Positions 50,774 to 64,000 of a stretch of DNA of 64,000 nt are shown one piece after another. Within the stretch, counting starts at the first letter, position 1, and every line of letters begins with the position of its first letter. The stretch comes from Plasmodium malariae. Taxonomy: Eukaryota > Apicomplexa > Aconoidasida > Haemosporida > Plasmodiidae. The stretch covers positions 124,001 to 188,000 of the forward strand of contig NC_041788.1 of assembly GCF_900090045.1 (NCBI RefSeq). Reading direction: 5' to 3'. Below the pieces are notes generated by a model that saw nothing but the letters and a program-made list of their open reading frames with translations, searched no databases and was not told where the DNA came from. The position numbers and the translations under genes are program-made.

Positions 50774-52956
50774 CCAGATCCTTATGATATATATTATTGG
50801 AAGTGCAAGGCAAATTATTAATTTAATAATTGTAACGTTAACAAGAGATGTAATTTATAAAAGAAATTATCATTAAATTAACTAAAAATTGGTAGTGAAA
50901 AGAATTAGTTATAATTTAATGTATAATTAGATATATATAATTACATTTATACTGTTATGTTAAAATAATGAAAAATGTTATAATTCATGGAACTCAAATT
51001 CTGATATATCAGTGTTAAAATCACAGATTTTTATAATTAATCAATTATAGATTGAACGATCATATATAATGCAATAAGATTAAATGATATTAATAAAAAA
51101 TTAACAATATTATAATATGTTATACTTAATAATATGTTGATAATTATATTTCATTACATTCTTTGTCAAATAATATATCAAGACAAATTCCCCATATAAT
51201 ATTATGTAACTATATATTTATATGTATAACTAAAAAAATACCCGTAAAATTAAAAGATATTTATTAGAAAATACATGCATTTATTATTTTTTTAAATATA
51301 TATTTTACTTTAAGTATTCTTTTAGCATTAGAATATGTAGATAATTACAAAGACTAATACGAAACACTATGAACTACAAATTTAAATACATAAGTTCCTT
51401 TTTATAATACTATATATCACGAATACTAAATTGTTACTTTATACTTATTAAAAAAAAACAAATTATGATTTATAATTTAAAGAAATTAAATAAGTTAAAT
51501 AGAGTTAGTTATACATATATATCATGTTGTATCCCGTGGTACTTTTTACATATATATATTTCAATTTTATTGGTTCCTCTAGTATTAAAACTTCACATGT
51601 TCAATATATATATTTCAAGGATAAATATTATTTTTTACAATAAAAAAATTAATTATATAATAATATTAATTTGAAGGAATATTGAATTACTCATATGATT
51701 ATTTACTAATTTTTGATTGCTTTAAATATCATAAAGAAATTCATTAATATACAATAAATTTGATCATATATTAAAACAAAATAATGAGAAAAGCAGCTAC
51801 TAAGAAAAATAAAAAATTATTCATATATTCATTAAACATTTAAAAAAAAATATTCATATAATTATGAAAATGTAAAAAAAAAAAACAATAAAGAAAAGAG
51901 AAAATATATAATTACATAAATATGTTAAAGAAATTAAAGGGATTTTATTGCAATACTTTTTTAGTTCTTTAAGAAAATTATTTTTTGTTTCAAGATAATA
52001 CATACGAATCCACTGTTGTATGTTATTTATATTGTATTCTTACCATATATATAACACATTATAATACTAACAATTTAAATATATAATATTTTAAAAAAAG
52101 ATAAAATAATTTTATTTGCATTATAACGGTATATTATTATTTATCATAATATATTTTAAAACAATGTCATACAATATAATGGATTAAAAAGAAATGAAAT
52201 TATATAGATCACGAAAAAAAAAAATTATATTGAATTAAATTCAAAAATTAAAATTATACGAAAACAGTTATTCCTTAATGCAATAAATTCACTAAGAATG
52301 AATTTAATAACAAAATTATTTGTGTGAAGCAATTATTTACAAAAATTTACTATTAATATACATATATTTTTTTAATCTACTAATAAATCCGTATTTCATA
52401 TATGCGTATTTTAAATGAACAATTAATATTGCTAAAAATATACATAAATTATAATAGAAAGACTATTCTTCTAGTAATACCTTTAAAATGTTCTGTAATT
52501 TTATTTATTTATTCATGTATCATAAAGCATTTAAAATAATACATTTACTTTTTCATTTTGTATGGTAAAATGATATTTATTAATATTGTTGAAATGACAT
52601 ATTCATATAGTTACTAAATTCAGAATAAAAAAAAAAAATAAATAAAATATTTTTAATCTGTTTACTATTATATATCCCTAAATAATTGCAGAAATATTGT
52701 TATGAAGCTTCAGTAGTCCTTGTATAATTTAATGTAGTACATACTTCAATATATTTCGAAATATAATAATGATATATTTTATTACAAAATTATAATTAAT
52801 TATTCTGTAAGTGTATTCTCGTATTCTTTTAGTTTTTGAATTAGTCTGCAAGCGTATAAGTACTTGTTAATATACCTATAATACATTTTATTAACTAAAA
52901 TATCATCCAAATTAAATCATTTACATAAAAAAGTTATAATAGACATGTACTATAAA

Positions 52957-52979
52957 ATATATATATATATATATATATA
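52957..52979. repeat. (AT)n microsatellite
   Basis: Twenty-three bases of alternating AT about 850 bp upstream of STP1. Confidence 0.85.
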
Positions 52980-53820
52980 CATGTAATAATTTAAATTATT
53001 TCAAAATTACACTATTTCCTAATTTATACCATAAATAATTAACTTTTAGAAAATACATATATATATATATATCTTTAGGTCCCATAGATATATTTAAAAC
53101 TAAGTACATTGCATAAGTATAGAAAAATTTATTATACTTTATATATTGTTGTTTCTTCTCTATAGTATAACGTACTAACTATAAAAAACTATTGCAACAT
53201 AGTCAAATACCTATATTGGTATAAAATAAAAACAATTATTAAGAAAAGTTGCAAAATATAAAGGAAATATATTATACTTAATAATAATTTGTTTTATAGA
53301 TGATTTATTACAGGAAAAGAAGAAGAATAAAGAGAAATATTTTCATTAATATTGGCATTCGTAATTACATGTATATGTCTTTTTTAACAAAAAAAAAGGA
53401 AAAAATGCCATACATAAATTAATGATATATTTACTAATTAACTTTAATATTACTTTCTGGTATAACATATATATAACGTTATACTGTTAGCTATTTGTCT
53501 TTATCTTTATAAATAGTATAGAAATTTTATACACAAATATATAATTAAGCACTATTTATTATCATTATATGATTAGGATACGTCCACAGTTGTGATGTAT
53601 TTATTTAAGTTAAAAAATTTTAAGAAGTATATAATATAGATAGTAATTTATTCAATTATTTTATATTTTACACCAACCATTTAATGTAGTTCATAATTTT
53701 ATAATTTTGTTTTAATAAGAAATATTAACTTAAAATTTTGCTATTGATATATGATATAAATTCGCTGTTCTCTTTCAAATTGTTTTTTACGTCGAAGTAG
53801 AGTACTAATATAGAATCATA

Positions 53821-56420
53821 ATGGAAAATTGTATAACCTCGGTAGTATTTCTTATTTTACATATGATTATATTTATGCATAAATAATTTATTTTTTTTAA
53901 AAAATGTGATTATACAACTAATATAAAATTAATACTTAAATAATGCTTAATAATTCTCTTGAATTTAGCATTTAACTGTTGGTGGCACTTCTTATTTCAG
54001 ACTCCTTGCAAACAGCAATTTTATGAAAATAAGAAAATATTTAAATGATAAAACTAATTCCTTAAAAAGAGAGACAGAAAAAAAAACATTTAGAGAAGGA
54101 TGCAAAGTTTTAGCTAATTATCTAATTCAACATAAGAATCAACCATCATATGAAGATAAAATAATGTGGGAAAAAATCTTATATAGTTGGGCAAACACTT
54201 ACTATTCAAGGCTAGATAAACATGGAGGATGCCCTGTAATTATAGAAGATAAAGATTTAGCACTTTTAAATTTAAAATATGAAGCTGAAGATTTCTGCGA
54301 AGAAAAAAAAACAAGAACAAAAGCAATAACTTGCTTTAACAATGGAGATATTGATGAAGATAAATGTGATGAAGAATGTGCACATAAAATTAAAGAATAT
54401 AATGCATGGATTAATAGTAGAAAGTTGTATTTTAATGAGAAGGAAAATCTTATCATACGAAATTGCAAAAATCAACCATCTCATTTTCCAACTAGTCAAT
54501 GCAACATACTGGAACCTAATATATATAAAACATTTTCTAAATGCAAATTTAATCATTTAGCCTCATTGTCACCGTCATCTAACGAAAAAGAAAAAATGTT
54601 ACAAGAAGTTAGTCGAAAAACAGCTTTTAATTTATCTAGTAATAATGTAACAGAGGAAGAAGATCCTAAACATCCACTCCAAGAACTAACTCAAACTGAT
54701 CGCAGTACTAAAATTGATCAAGTTGTTAATCAAGCATCAGAATCTGTACCTCAAAATTTTCCGTCAAAGGAATCTTCACGTACCCAAAGTAACACTAAAG
54801 AAATTCAAAATATTCTAACTGAACAAAACGTATTTTTAGAAACGCCACTGCAAAATCAATATAAGGGTGCATTGTCACCAGATCTTAATACACCACGACA
54901 TCCAGATCCTCAAGGGTTACTATCACCGCATTTCTCTGAATCTCCTCAGTTGTCTCCTGAAGTATCAGTTTCTACCTCAGGTTTTTCAAATTATAATGAG
55001 CCAACTAAAACTCTATGTACCATTAATTCTACTTATTCTTCTATTTTTTAAATAAATTCAATATATAACATATACATTTAAAATATAATTACAGATTCAG
55101 AAGACCACACAATTAATTCATATATATCTCCTATTCTAATAAGCTTCCTATGTGTTATTGTATTTTCCCTTTTTACTAAAGTAAAATAGAACTTAACAAT
55201 TAGAAATATGGTAATGATTTGTTTACTTTTATAATTTATTTTATAAATATCTATTTTTTATGTTATAGTACGCTTTAATAGGATTGTTCAAAAAAAAAAA
55301 TAAAATAAGAAGACATGTGAAATTTCTGAGATTACTAGTACCTTCATTTTCTAACAATAAGAGTAAACATTTTACAGATGATCATTTAGAAAACCCTATA
55401 TATGATGATGAAGAAATCATAAAAAAAATTAAAATAAATGAACTTACAAAAAATGTAAATTCATCAAAGCGACAAAAAGACAGATCCAAAACCATAATAG
55501 AAATACATATGGAAGTACTTGAAGAATGCAGAAATGAAGATTGGGAAAGCAGCAAAGAAGCATTCTTAAAAATTTGTCTAGATGAGTTCACAAAAAAGGA
55601 TTATAGAACCTATCCTAATTTAACATATAATGATCTAATAACAGAAAATATTAAAAGTAGCAATGATATTGAAAAACAAAATATTCTATGGAATAAATGG
55701 GTAGAACGACATAGATATCTTTTTGCAAAATTGAAAAAAGAAGACTGGTATAATAATTTGAAAAATGAATGGAAAAAAAAAATAGCTTACATACAAGAAA
55801 GAGATGAATTAAAAAAGAAATCATCTAATGAAAATCACAACTTTCCATTTTTAGAAATAGAAAAAGATCTATGGAAACACTGGATATCGAAAAAGGGTAT
55901 TATTATAGAACAATATTTGGAACAGGAATGGATTAAGGAATTGGATATGGATTTAAACATTATGTCAGATGAATGCGTAAAGGAAGATACAAAAAATTAT
56001 GTAACACTAATAAATATAGAAGAATTGCAGCACAAAGAAAATTATGAAGAATTATGTAAATATATAAAAAAAAAATTATTAACAATGCTCTGTATTCTAG
56101 TACTTATGTCCATGTTAGAAGAATATAAAAAAGAGGTGAATTTTGATAATAGGGAATCATTTTTGGATATATCCATAAATGAATGGAAGACAAAAAAATA
56201 TTCAGGTAACAAACAAGAAATTACAGAAAATACAATTGAATATATCAACAGTGATATAGAAAATAGAAGAAATAACGAATTCCATACTCATATAGGGAAG
56301 GACAGTTTCAGAAATGAGATAGAAGGCTGTATAGGAGAAGATGACTTATATGCAAGTTCTATAGTTAATAATGGGACAGTCGAAAAATCCATTGATATAG
56401 CAGAAAAACACATTTCATAA
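53821..56420 (+). CDS. stp1: STP1 surface protein, four exons
   Basis: Exons: 53821..53841 (MENCITS, donor GTAGTA), 53969..55016, 55095..55180 and 55269..56420. All junctions use GT/AG and keep phase (0, 1, 0). The protein is 768 residues. The short first exon joins HLTVGGTSYF. A cysteine-rich head follows (REGCKVLANYLI, GGCPVII, DFCEEK, KCDEEC, SQCNIL), then a Ser/Pro/Gln-rich linker to about 356. One TM lies at about 367-383, mostly in the small third exon. The lysine-rich cytoplasmic start (KKKNKIRRHVKFLR) leads into a long tail with repeated Trp/acidic blocks (EECRNEDWE, WNKWVERHR, WYNNLKNEWKKK, WKHWISKK), as in STP1 and SURFIN proteins. Likely on or under the infected red-cell or parasite surface; exact role unknown. 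Exon 1 is the least certain part, but it is the only phase-compatible choice I found. Confidence 0.9.
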
Positions 56421-59400
56421 ATTCATAGTAATACAACCAAAATATAGTTAGATTATATTTAAGATAAGGTGCTGCTAAAAAAAAAGTTTATTTGAATTTT
56501 TTAATGCATGTAAGAAATAAAGAAGAGGAATATAAAGTAACAAGTAATAAAGAATAAAAAGGCAAGAATGAAATATGAAGTTTGAAACTTCGATATATAA
56601 AATATATTACTATTACATATGCAATTTTTTCTTTCTAAAAAAATATCCATTAGAATATTATATTAATACTCTATTCAATAAAATTTGTAAGATGATATTA
56701 TATATATCAAAAAAAAAAAAAAAATATTAACATTTTCCAAAATATTAAACATAGAAAATATTAACATTTTGAATAATAAAAAAGAGCAAAATAAATAAAT
56801 TTTAATACTATTTTTGAATTAATATAATATTATCACATAAATTTATATAATTATATTTTATTCCATTAAAAATTACTGTACTATATTTTTCACTTTTTAA
56901 AAGATAATTATTATGTAATCTACAAGTATTCGCGTTATTTGGCAATTAATGCTATAACTGATATAGTAAATTTGTTCATTAAAAAAAAAAGATGCTAAAA
57001 TATATGAAAAGGTAATTATATTCCACATACAATTTATCTTATAAAAAAGTAAACTATATATTCTATAAAAAACTGTTAATCTCTATGCCCTAATAAATGT
57101 TTACATATAAATAGTTCTTATTTATTATAAATTTATAATACTTTAACTGTTATATATATAATAACTTTTTTCTTGAGTTATTTATATATACGCAAAATGA
57201 AAAAATCATATATAAAAATTCATTCTCTTAATAAAGAATTTAATTTTTTTTCTCAACAATATTGTGACTTTAATAAAAAATGTTCATACATATTTATGTA
57301 TGGTTAATATTAAAGTATTTATTTTTTTGTTTATATAAGTGTTATTAAAATAAATTTTAAATATCAATGAAACTATTAAAATGACAAAAATGTTATAGTA
57401 ATGAAATTATTCAGGATACATAATTTTTTATATTAACCTTATTATTCACTTTTAAAAAAAGATATAAACCAATAATTAAAAATGATTCTTATGGTTTTAT
57501 TGTTCTTTTTTTTTTATAAATTATAATTTATAAATATTTTTATAATATCAAAGATATAAAATATAATTATAAAAAAGTATATAAGTTAAACCGTACTAAA
57601 TTGATAAGTTTCAACACTTTTTTAAAATGAAGTACAAATGAAACAGAATAATATTATTTCATAGGAATTTCAAAAAATATCATATATTTTTATTTTTTTC
57701 CTTTCAATTAAATACCTATTTTTATTATATTAATAAAAAAATTTGGACACTACCTTTTTGAGTTTTGAAAAGAATATATATATTCTAACATTCAATGTTT
57801 TTCTCTTTTGATTTTTGAAATTATAAAATAATATTTTTCTTTTTAATATTTAGTTAATAATATTTTTTCTTCTTATATTTTTTTTTATTATTTTATGAAT
57901 TACATATATATTTATTTATTTATAACATAATCCAATAGTAGATCTATTTGTTAAAATGTTTAATCCATTTTGATACATAATAATTTTTTACTTTTATCAT
58001 ATTCCATAAAAAATAAGTAAATTATAAATTTTTATTTACTAGTTTGTATTGAGTAAATGCTATAATAACAGCATTCTGCTTATTTTTTAAACATTATAAT
58101 TAATGCAGTAATAATATTAATAAAAAAAATATGTTTCTGAATGAATTATAAGCATGACGATCAAATAACACAATCCTAACTTAAATATAAATACTTATTT
58201 GTAATATAATATCCTCATATTACATAAAACATATATATTATAGTATATCAATAATATTTTGTTTAGAAACATTGTTTTTACTTATTAATAATATTAACGT
58301 TATCCATATTTAAAAAAAAATATTTAATAAATTTAAATGAACATAAAATTCTTATTTTATATTACAAATAATGAATATATAGTTCTTTTAAAGTATATTA
58401 TTTTAATATATATAAGTCTCCTTTCAAAAAATACTTTTATGTTTTATAATGTAATATATATATCACTTATATATTTCATTAATATTGTGTATAAATTACA
58501 AGAATATTAATACGTATGTTTTCCTATATTTCTTATATTTGATATGTGAACTTAATAAAATATTTAATTTAACTATAATCATATAAACATATTGCAAGTA
58601 CATTAAAAATATATTAAATATTTTAAAAAAATATTAACATACATGGACTTACGAACATAGTTATGATTTTATATAAAAGTCGAATAACAAAACTGTAATG
58701 TGTTAAAATATATAATGCACTTTGATAAATATTATACTTTATTAAGTTAAACGATGATGTAAAAATTAAAAAAGCAAGTTTTAATATTATAAATAAAAAA
58801 ATGATATAAGAGCAAAAGAATATCCACTACAAAATAACGTTAACTAGTATTTATTTTAGCAATTATAAAGCTTATTGTACTATTTAAAATTATACATAAT
58901 TTATGAAGAAAAAACAAATCATTACATATATGAAATAATAACAAAAACATATTTTTCTTTTATTTCATTTTTTAGTTTTTTTTTAAATATATTTGATTAT
59001 ATGTTAAATATATTAATTCAGTTAAGATATAACTTATAATTTGTATATCATACTAAACGTACATAATCGTAAAATAATTTAGAACAATAATATATACATA
59101 AAAAAAAAATAATAATAATAATAATTTAATACTATTTTCTAAATACATTGAATTAAATGATATAATATGTTAGAACACATATGAAATATAATATCATTAA
59201 TAAAATATAAGTGACATATACATAATTGAAAAATATTATGATATTAACCTTCGCAACTGTTTTATTATATATTGAAATATAAACACATTCTATAAACAAT
59301 ATTGCTAATAACTTGTATGCTCTGTAGATTATTATGATAAATATTGATTGAAATATTAATTTATATTTTTGTTAAGCTACATGTACAAATGATTTCAATA

Positions 59401-60394
59401 ATAAATTTTACTAAAGCAATTAAGATAAATATTATATTATTTTGCTTTTTATTTTTAATATATAATAATAATTATTCTATAGTATAAACATATTTACTTT
59501 TTCTGCGTACATTTATATATCGAATATAAATATATATATTATCCCATTATGATGGTTCTAAAGAAGAAAGTAAAACTTTATCTTCTGTATATAATACAAT
59601 GAAGAGAATTAGCAGATTATTTTAAAATTATACGATATATTGCATTCATGGAATATTATATTTATAATTAAATTAAATTTTTTGAGGATGTATATTTTTC
59701 ATTTAACAAATAAATGCCTATTTTCATATACTATACTTCTTTTTAGCTAAATGTTGTCTTTTATTTAGTTAAATTTAAATTTTAGTAATATTCATGAAGT
59801 TCAGTTTCTTAACCAATACATATGTTATTAAAACCTATTACAAATATTAATTTAAATATTATGAAAGTTATTACCTTAACAATAAAAAAAAAAAAAAATA
59901 AAATAAATGAGAAAATACTATATCTTATAAATAGTTAATATTTATCTATTTATAATATTTTAAAAGGCAAAAAAGGATTTCCGAAAAAATATTTAATTAT
60001 AATAGGAAATTTATTTGAGAATATACTAAAATTAATTTATTTTATTGTATAATATATCAGTACAATTATATAAGTCTCATACGAATAAAAAAACAGAAAA
60101 CCGAATTTTTCTCTATATTTTTTTTTATTTACAATAAAATAACCCTGTTTTTACAATTATTATTTTATCAATTAAAAGCGTTTATCTTATATTTTGCTAA
60201 CTATTCTACTTATTGTAATGTTAATAAAAAGTAAAGGGGAAATTTTTCCTAAGTAATTTTTCTTTTTAATATCTATATATGAAAAAAAGGAAAATACTAC
60301 ATATTAACATATTATATATACTTTTTCACTTATATAAATACTAAAATGATACTAATTTAATTTTTGTTTTTTAATTCACGTACACATATGCACA
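56421..60394. other. Intergenic region between STP1 and PIR
   Basis: About 4 kb of very AT-rich DNA with no open frame worth calling and no recognisable element. Confidence 0.65.
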
Positions 60395-61574
60395 ATGACA
60401 ACTGACACTACAGAAGAAAACGTAAAATTTATTTTTGTTTTTTAATTATTATATATATTATTTTATCCAAGGTTTTGTTGTTCTAGAAATGATAGATAAA
60501 TCTATTTAATGAAAATTTTGTTTTGTGCATTTATATATTATTATTTTATATTTTATATTTTTAGGAGAATACCGTGGCATTATATGTTAAATATAAAAGT
60601 GAATTTGAAAATGTTATCCTTGATACTCAGAATAAAGAGGGTACAGAAAATCCTGGAAGGAGATGTGCTAAAATCGACCAAAATTATACTAATTTTACTA
60701 CACCATGCCAAGAGGTTGGTAGATATTTAATTGAAATAAAGGAAAAGTATAAATCCGATAGATTCAAACGTTGTAAATACTTGAAGTACCGGATAAATTC
60801 AGACAATAAATATAATAAGAATCCTGAATGGTTTCAGAAATATAATGAATTTTCATCCCAGTTAGGTAATATATGTGATGAAAAATTCGAAGAAATTCAA
60901 TCTAATATTTTAAATAAACTTACAGAATTATATAGTTATTATGAGGATTTTAATGAATATAAAGGTAAAGACAAGGATACTAGTGGTAATATTTGTAATA
61001 AAATTAAAAATCTTTATAGACTTTATAACGATAATTACAAAGAATGTCAAGGAAATAATGAAAGTTTATTTTGTAAGGAGCTAAACAATTTTAAGAAAGC
61101 ATATGATGATAAAATGGATAAATTATCTCCATGCAATGATTTACCACAAACATTACCACAAATAGAACAAACTTCAACACAAATATTACCACCTACAGAA
61201 GTAGATTATGTATTTGTTCCTATTTTAACAACGTCTATTGTATTACTAATGTCTTTCACTATATTTTTTTTATATAAGGTTAATAAGAATTATACTTAAA
61301 ATTAATAATAATTTACCACATATAGAATAATTTATTTTCACAAAAATTATAACAATATAAAAATTATAATTTAACTAAATATACATATATTTTGATGCAG
61401 TTTAGTCCACTGAAATCGTGGATATATACTCGTTTACAAAGGAAAAAATTTATTGAACTTAACAAATTTCAAGAAGAATCCAGTGAATCCTTACAAAACC
61501 TTAATGAAGAAGTAAATAGAAGTTATGAAAAAAGTTATCATAATATAACTTATCAACCTCAAGGAGACACTTGA
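60395..61574 (+). CDS. pir: PIR family protein, three exons
   Basis: Exon 1 is 60395..60421 (MTTDTTEEN, donor GTAAAA), exon 2 is 60565..61278 (acceptor TTTTTAG, ENTVALYVKY...) and exon 3 is 61401..61574 (acceptor TGATGCAG). All junctions are phase 0, and the total is 304 residues, usual for the family. The ectodomain has spaced cysteines (RRCAKID, TPCQEV, KRCKYL, NICDEK, NICNKI, KECQG, LFCKEL, SPCND). A Pro/Gln/Thr stretch precedes one TM at about 225-246 (VPILTTSIVLLMSFTIFFLY). The family junction LYKF-SPLKSW and a basic then acidic cytoplasmic tail follow. PIR proteins are variant antigens linked to the infected-cell surface. The gene appears intact and lies 4 kb downstream of STP1 on the same strand. 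Confidence 0.93.
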
Positions 61575-63679
61575 TGTAAAATTAACCTTTTATATTATTT
61601 TCAATAGAAAATAGAATACTTAGTGATATATATGTTACACTTACGTACAAATTCATTAAAAAGCAATGTAAACAACAAATAAAGAAATGAATATATGTCT
61701 ATAAAAATTATTCAAAATTAAAGATAAAATAAATACGTTGCTATTTTTAAAATTAGTAGTAGAAAATTCCATTTAAACGAGATCCCCCTTAGAATGAAAT
61801 ATAAATAAAATTAAAACTTAAGCATATAACACAAGATGATAAAGCAAAAGTGGGTATTCTTATATAACAATATGAGGTAGCGTTTATTTTCTTAGTATTA
61901 AAGAAGAAAAAACAACATTAGAAACAACACCAATAATAATATTATATAAATAAAAAATGTAAAATCTTGGAATAAAAACATTAATCAAAATATAAAGTAT
62001 ATATCTATATTTTCTTTATAACTTTATTCAAAATTTTTATTATTTGTCCACTTTCAATTTATTACAATTAAAAGTGTTACACATTATGTAACAGTTTTAA
62101 CGTTTTTTTTCTTCTATTGATATATATAATATGTGACATTGTTAGCAGGGTATTTATGAATGATGCTAAGATAGATGAATTCTAATTTTAATTGAATTCA
62201 AATGGGAAAAATCCTAACCATTATTTTATAATTCATAAATATGTTCTGCTCTAGCATTATTCTTATTGTTTTCTTACTTCATTAATACCTTATTCTATAC
62301 ATAATATACATATGATTAAAAAAATTGATATATGATAAATAATAAAAATAGTGTAACTACATTATAAATTTTTTGATAAAGTAAATTTTAATAATAACAA
62401 ATAGAATTTAAATGCCTATGCTTCGTTTTTATTTTCTCCATATAAAAAGAAAAATAAAACAAATATACCCATAAATATAATAGCAAGTAACATGTTTATG
62501 TTTATAGAATCTGAGAAATAGAAATGTAATTCTTATTTTATTGAGTTTCCAGATAGAATCCATTTATATATTATCTACACAATTTATTATCTATACATTC
62601 ATATAAGAATAATAATTTAGAAAAGGAGGATTTCATTTCTCATTACATGAAATTTTTAGGCACCATGGTAATTTGTTAATTGTAAACTTCGTGTACGCAC
62701 TCATTTTTTTTATTGTACATAGTTACATATGTCTTTGTATTTTACTATAAATATGAATTTTAGTTATTAACAATATATAATATATTTTGCACTATTCTTA
62801 ATATTGCTTTCAAAATAATAAACAAAAAGATATGTAATATTGAAATTATAGAAAATTAATCAAACACTGAAATATTCATTTAGAAGGGATAAATGAAATA
62901 ATTTTAATGATAATGATGTTCCAAATTTTATTTTTAATTATCATTTTTTTACAGTAAGCATAAATTTAGTAAAAACGAAGTTCGTAGAACATGATGCACA
63001 AATACAATTAAAATAAAAGCAAAATTTAGTCTGTTATAATTGTTAATTATTGTTTTTATTTTAACAGTAATTATTTATTAAAATATATATTTACCCACAT
63101 TGTCAACCGCGTACTGTGACACATAACAAAAATAAAATATAAAAGTAATAAAGTAATGTTATCTTACAACTTCATTTATTTAATATCGACTTAATATATT
63201 TTAATCAGAATTAATCTATAAAAATTATTTACTTAGATCAAAAAAATCGATATATGCTTAATTTAATTTTTATAAAGAAATAATTTTTGTGCTGCAAAGG
63301 TTGCTTTCATTTATATATTAAATATATAAGATTTAAACAAGAAAACATTAACAATTAGAAAAATGTTTTTAAAATTCGAAATGTATTTCTTTTAACGTTT
63401 TTTTAAGTTTATATGTAAAAAAATATTTTATTTTCTTAAATCTATAAAATATATTTTTTTCTTTTTAAATAATAATTGATTGCATATTTAATAATATTTA
63501 TAAAATTATAAAATAAAATAAGAATAGAAATGAAATTAAAATATAATCCATAATTTCATAACTATGAATCCTATTTAAAAGGATATTACTTTATTATATA
63601 TTTATAATTTTACTTTTATTCGATGAAAGAAAAACTAAAAGATTTTTAAAAAATTTTTACAATTCATATATTTTGTATT
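61575..63679. other. Non-coding region downstream of PIR
   Basis: No open frame worth calling. Nothing recognised apart from AT-rich low-complexity sequence. Confidence 0.6.
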
Positions 63680-64000
63680 ATATTTCACATAAAACATATT
63701 ATATATAATAAATATTATGTTCTTTTTTATGTAAAAAAATATATATATACATATCAATGAAACAAAATATATTCACTATCGTTTTTTTAATACAATCCAA
63801 GAGACATTTATTGTTCATCTAAAAATAACACATTTTCTTAATAACCATATCTAATAATAATTTTAGATTACTATGACGTATAATATGGAAAGAAGAATTT
63901 TTAATCAAACATATATATTACCATAGTTTAATTTAATTATGCTAACTGCACTATGATACAATTATTTTTGTGCACAACAACATATTTTCTATACAAATAT
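63680..64000 (-). other. Sequence like the 3' flank of fam genes
   Basis: The patch at 63831-63868 (ACATTTTCTTAATAACC...AATAATAATTTTAGA) matches those about 400-450 bp below the stops of C (19.07-19.11 kb) and E (35.52-35.56 kb). The preceding 100 bp resemble the same flanks more loosely. The orientation predicts a minus-strand fam gene with its stop codon at roughly 64.27 kb, outside this window. Confidence 0.5.

Larger units (their letters stand above)
47929..53820. other. Long gene-free region between fam-m G and STP1
   Basis: Nearly 6 kb without a supportable gene, at the switch from minus-strand to plus-strand genes. About 48.5-48.8 kb resembles 21.4-21.65 kb, sequence that follows fam-m C, so an eroded doublet unit may once have continued here. 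An open frame at 51465-51674 is AT-driven and rejected. Confidence 0.55.

Noticed and set aside
53999..54022. Alternative STP1 exon 2 start at the TTTCAG just before 54001
   Set aside because: It needs a first exon ending in a phase not available at the upstream ATG. The acceptor ending at 53968 joins in phase with MENCITS.
54202..54556. Two overlapping open frames on the minus strand
   Set aside because: They are shadows of the cysteine-rich exon of STP1.
55382..56248. Short minus-strand frames
   Set aside because: Antisense to the long cytoplasmic exon of STP1; Ser/Phe-rich as expected for reversed Lys/Glu codons.
1..64000. Telomere repeats, tRNA, rRNA and CRISPR arrays
   Set aside because: None was seen: no run of GGGTT(T/C)A-type units, no cloverleaf-like sequence, and the direct repeats present are microsatellites or gene-family copies.

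Overview
The window is extremely AT-rich eukaryotic DNA (long A, T and TA runs, few genes, long spacers). It fits a subtelomeric multigene region of a malaria parasite, most likely Plasmodium malariae or a close relative. The call rests on family content: two-exon genes of the fam-l/fam-m type, known to me only from the P. malariae lineage, plus one complete STP1 gene and one complete PIR gene. The l/m names come from memory of that genome. The two types are clearly distinct here, but the labels themselves could be swapped. No tRNA, rRNA, telomere repeat or housekeeping gene was seen.

From 1 to about 47.5 kb every gene is on the minus strand. There are seven fam genes, mostly as fam-m/fam-l doublets: A (fam-m, 3.0-3.9 kb) with B (fam-l, 7.4-8.4 kb); C (fam-m, 19.5-20.4 kb) with D (fam-l, 23.9-24.9 kb); E (fam-m, 36.0-36.9 kb) with F (fam-l, 39.6-40.6 kb); and an unpaired fam-m, G (46.6-47.5 kb). 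Each has a leader exon of about 87 nt encoding a hydrophobic N-terminus, a short intron, and a second exon with a PEXEL-like site and two membrane segments. The block from about 5.6 to 20.8 kb (B to C) is repeated at about 22.0-37.3 kb (D to E), offset by roughly 16.4-16.5 kb. Behind each fam-l gene lies the wreck of a third gene with the same leader exon (10.6-11.2, 27.1-27.7 and 43.3-43.9 kb). The spacers hold further decayed frames and two islands that are almost unchanged between the copies.

All seven fam genes carry an 18-bp sequence resembling TAGAATGTAGAGAATATA (plus strand) about 385-425 bp upstream of the start. In B and D it forms one arm of an inverted repeat.

From 53.8 kb the strand switches. 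STP1 (four exons, 53.8-56.4 kb) and PIR (three exons, 60.4-61.6 kb) are on the plus strand and look intact. The last 320 bases resemble the 3' flank of the fam genes, so another minus-strand fam gene probably begins just outside the window. All intact products are predicted exported or surface membrane proteins of the infected red cell. That is family knowledge and not something the DNA proves. Exon boundaries were worked out by hand from reading frame and GT/AG signals; copy comparisons were made by eye.
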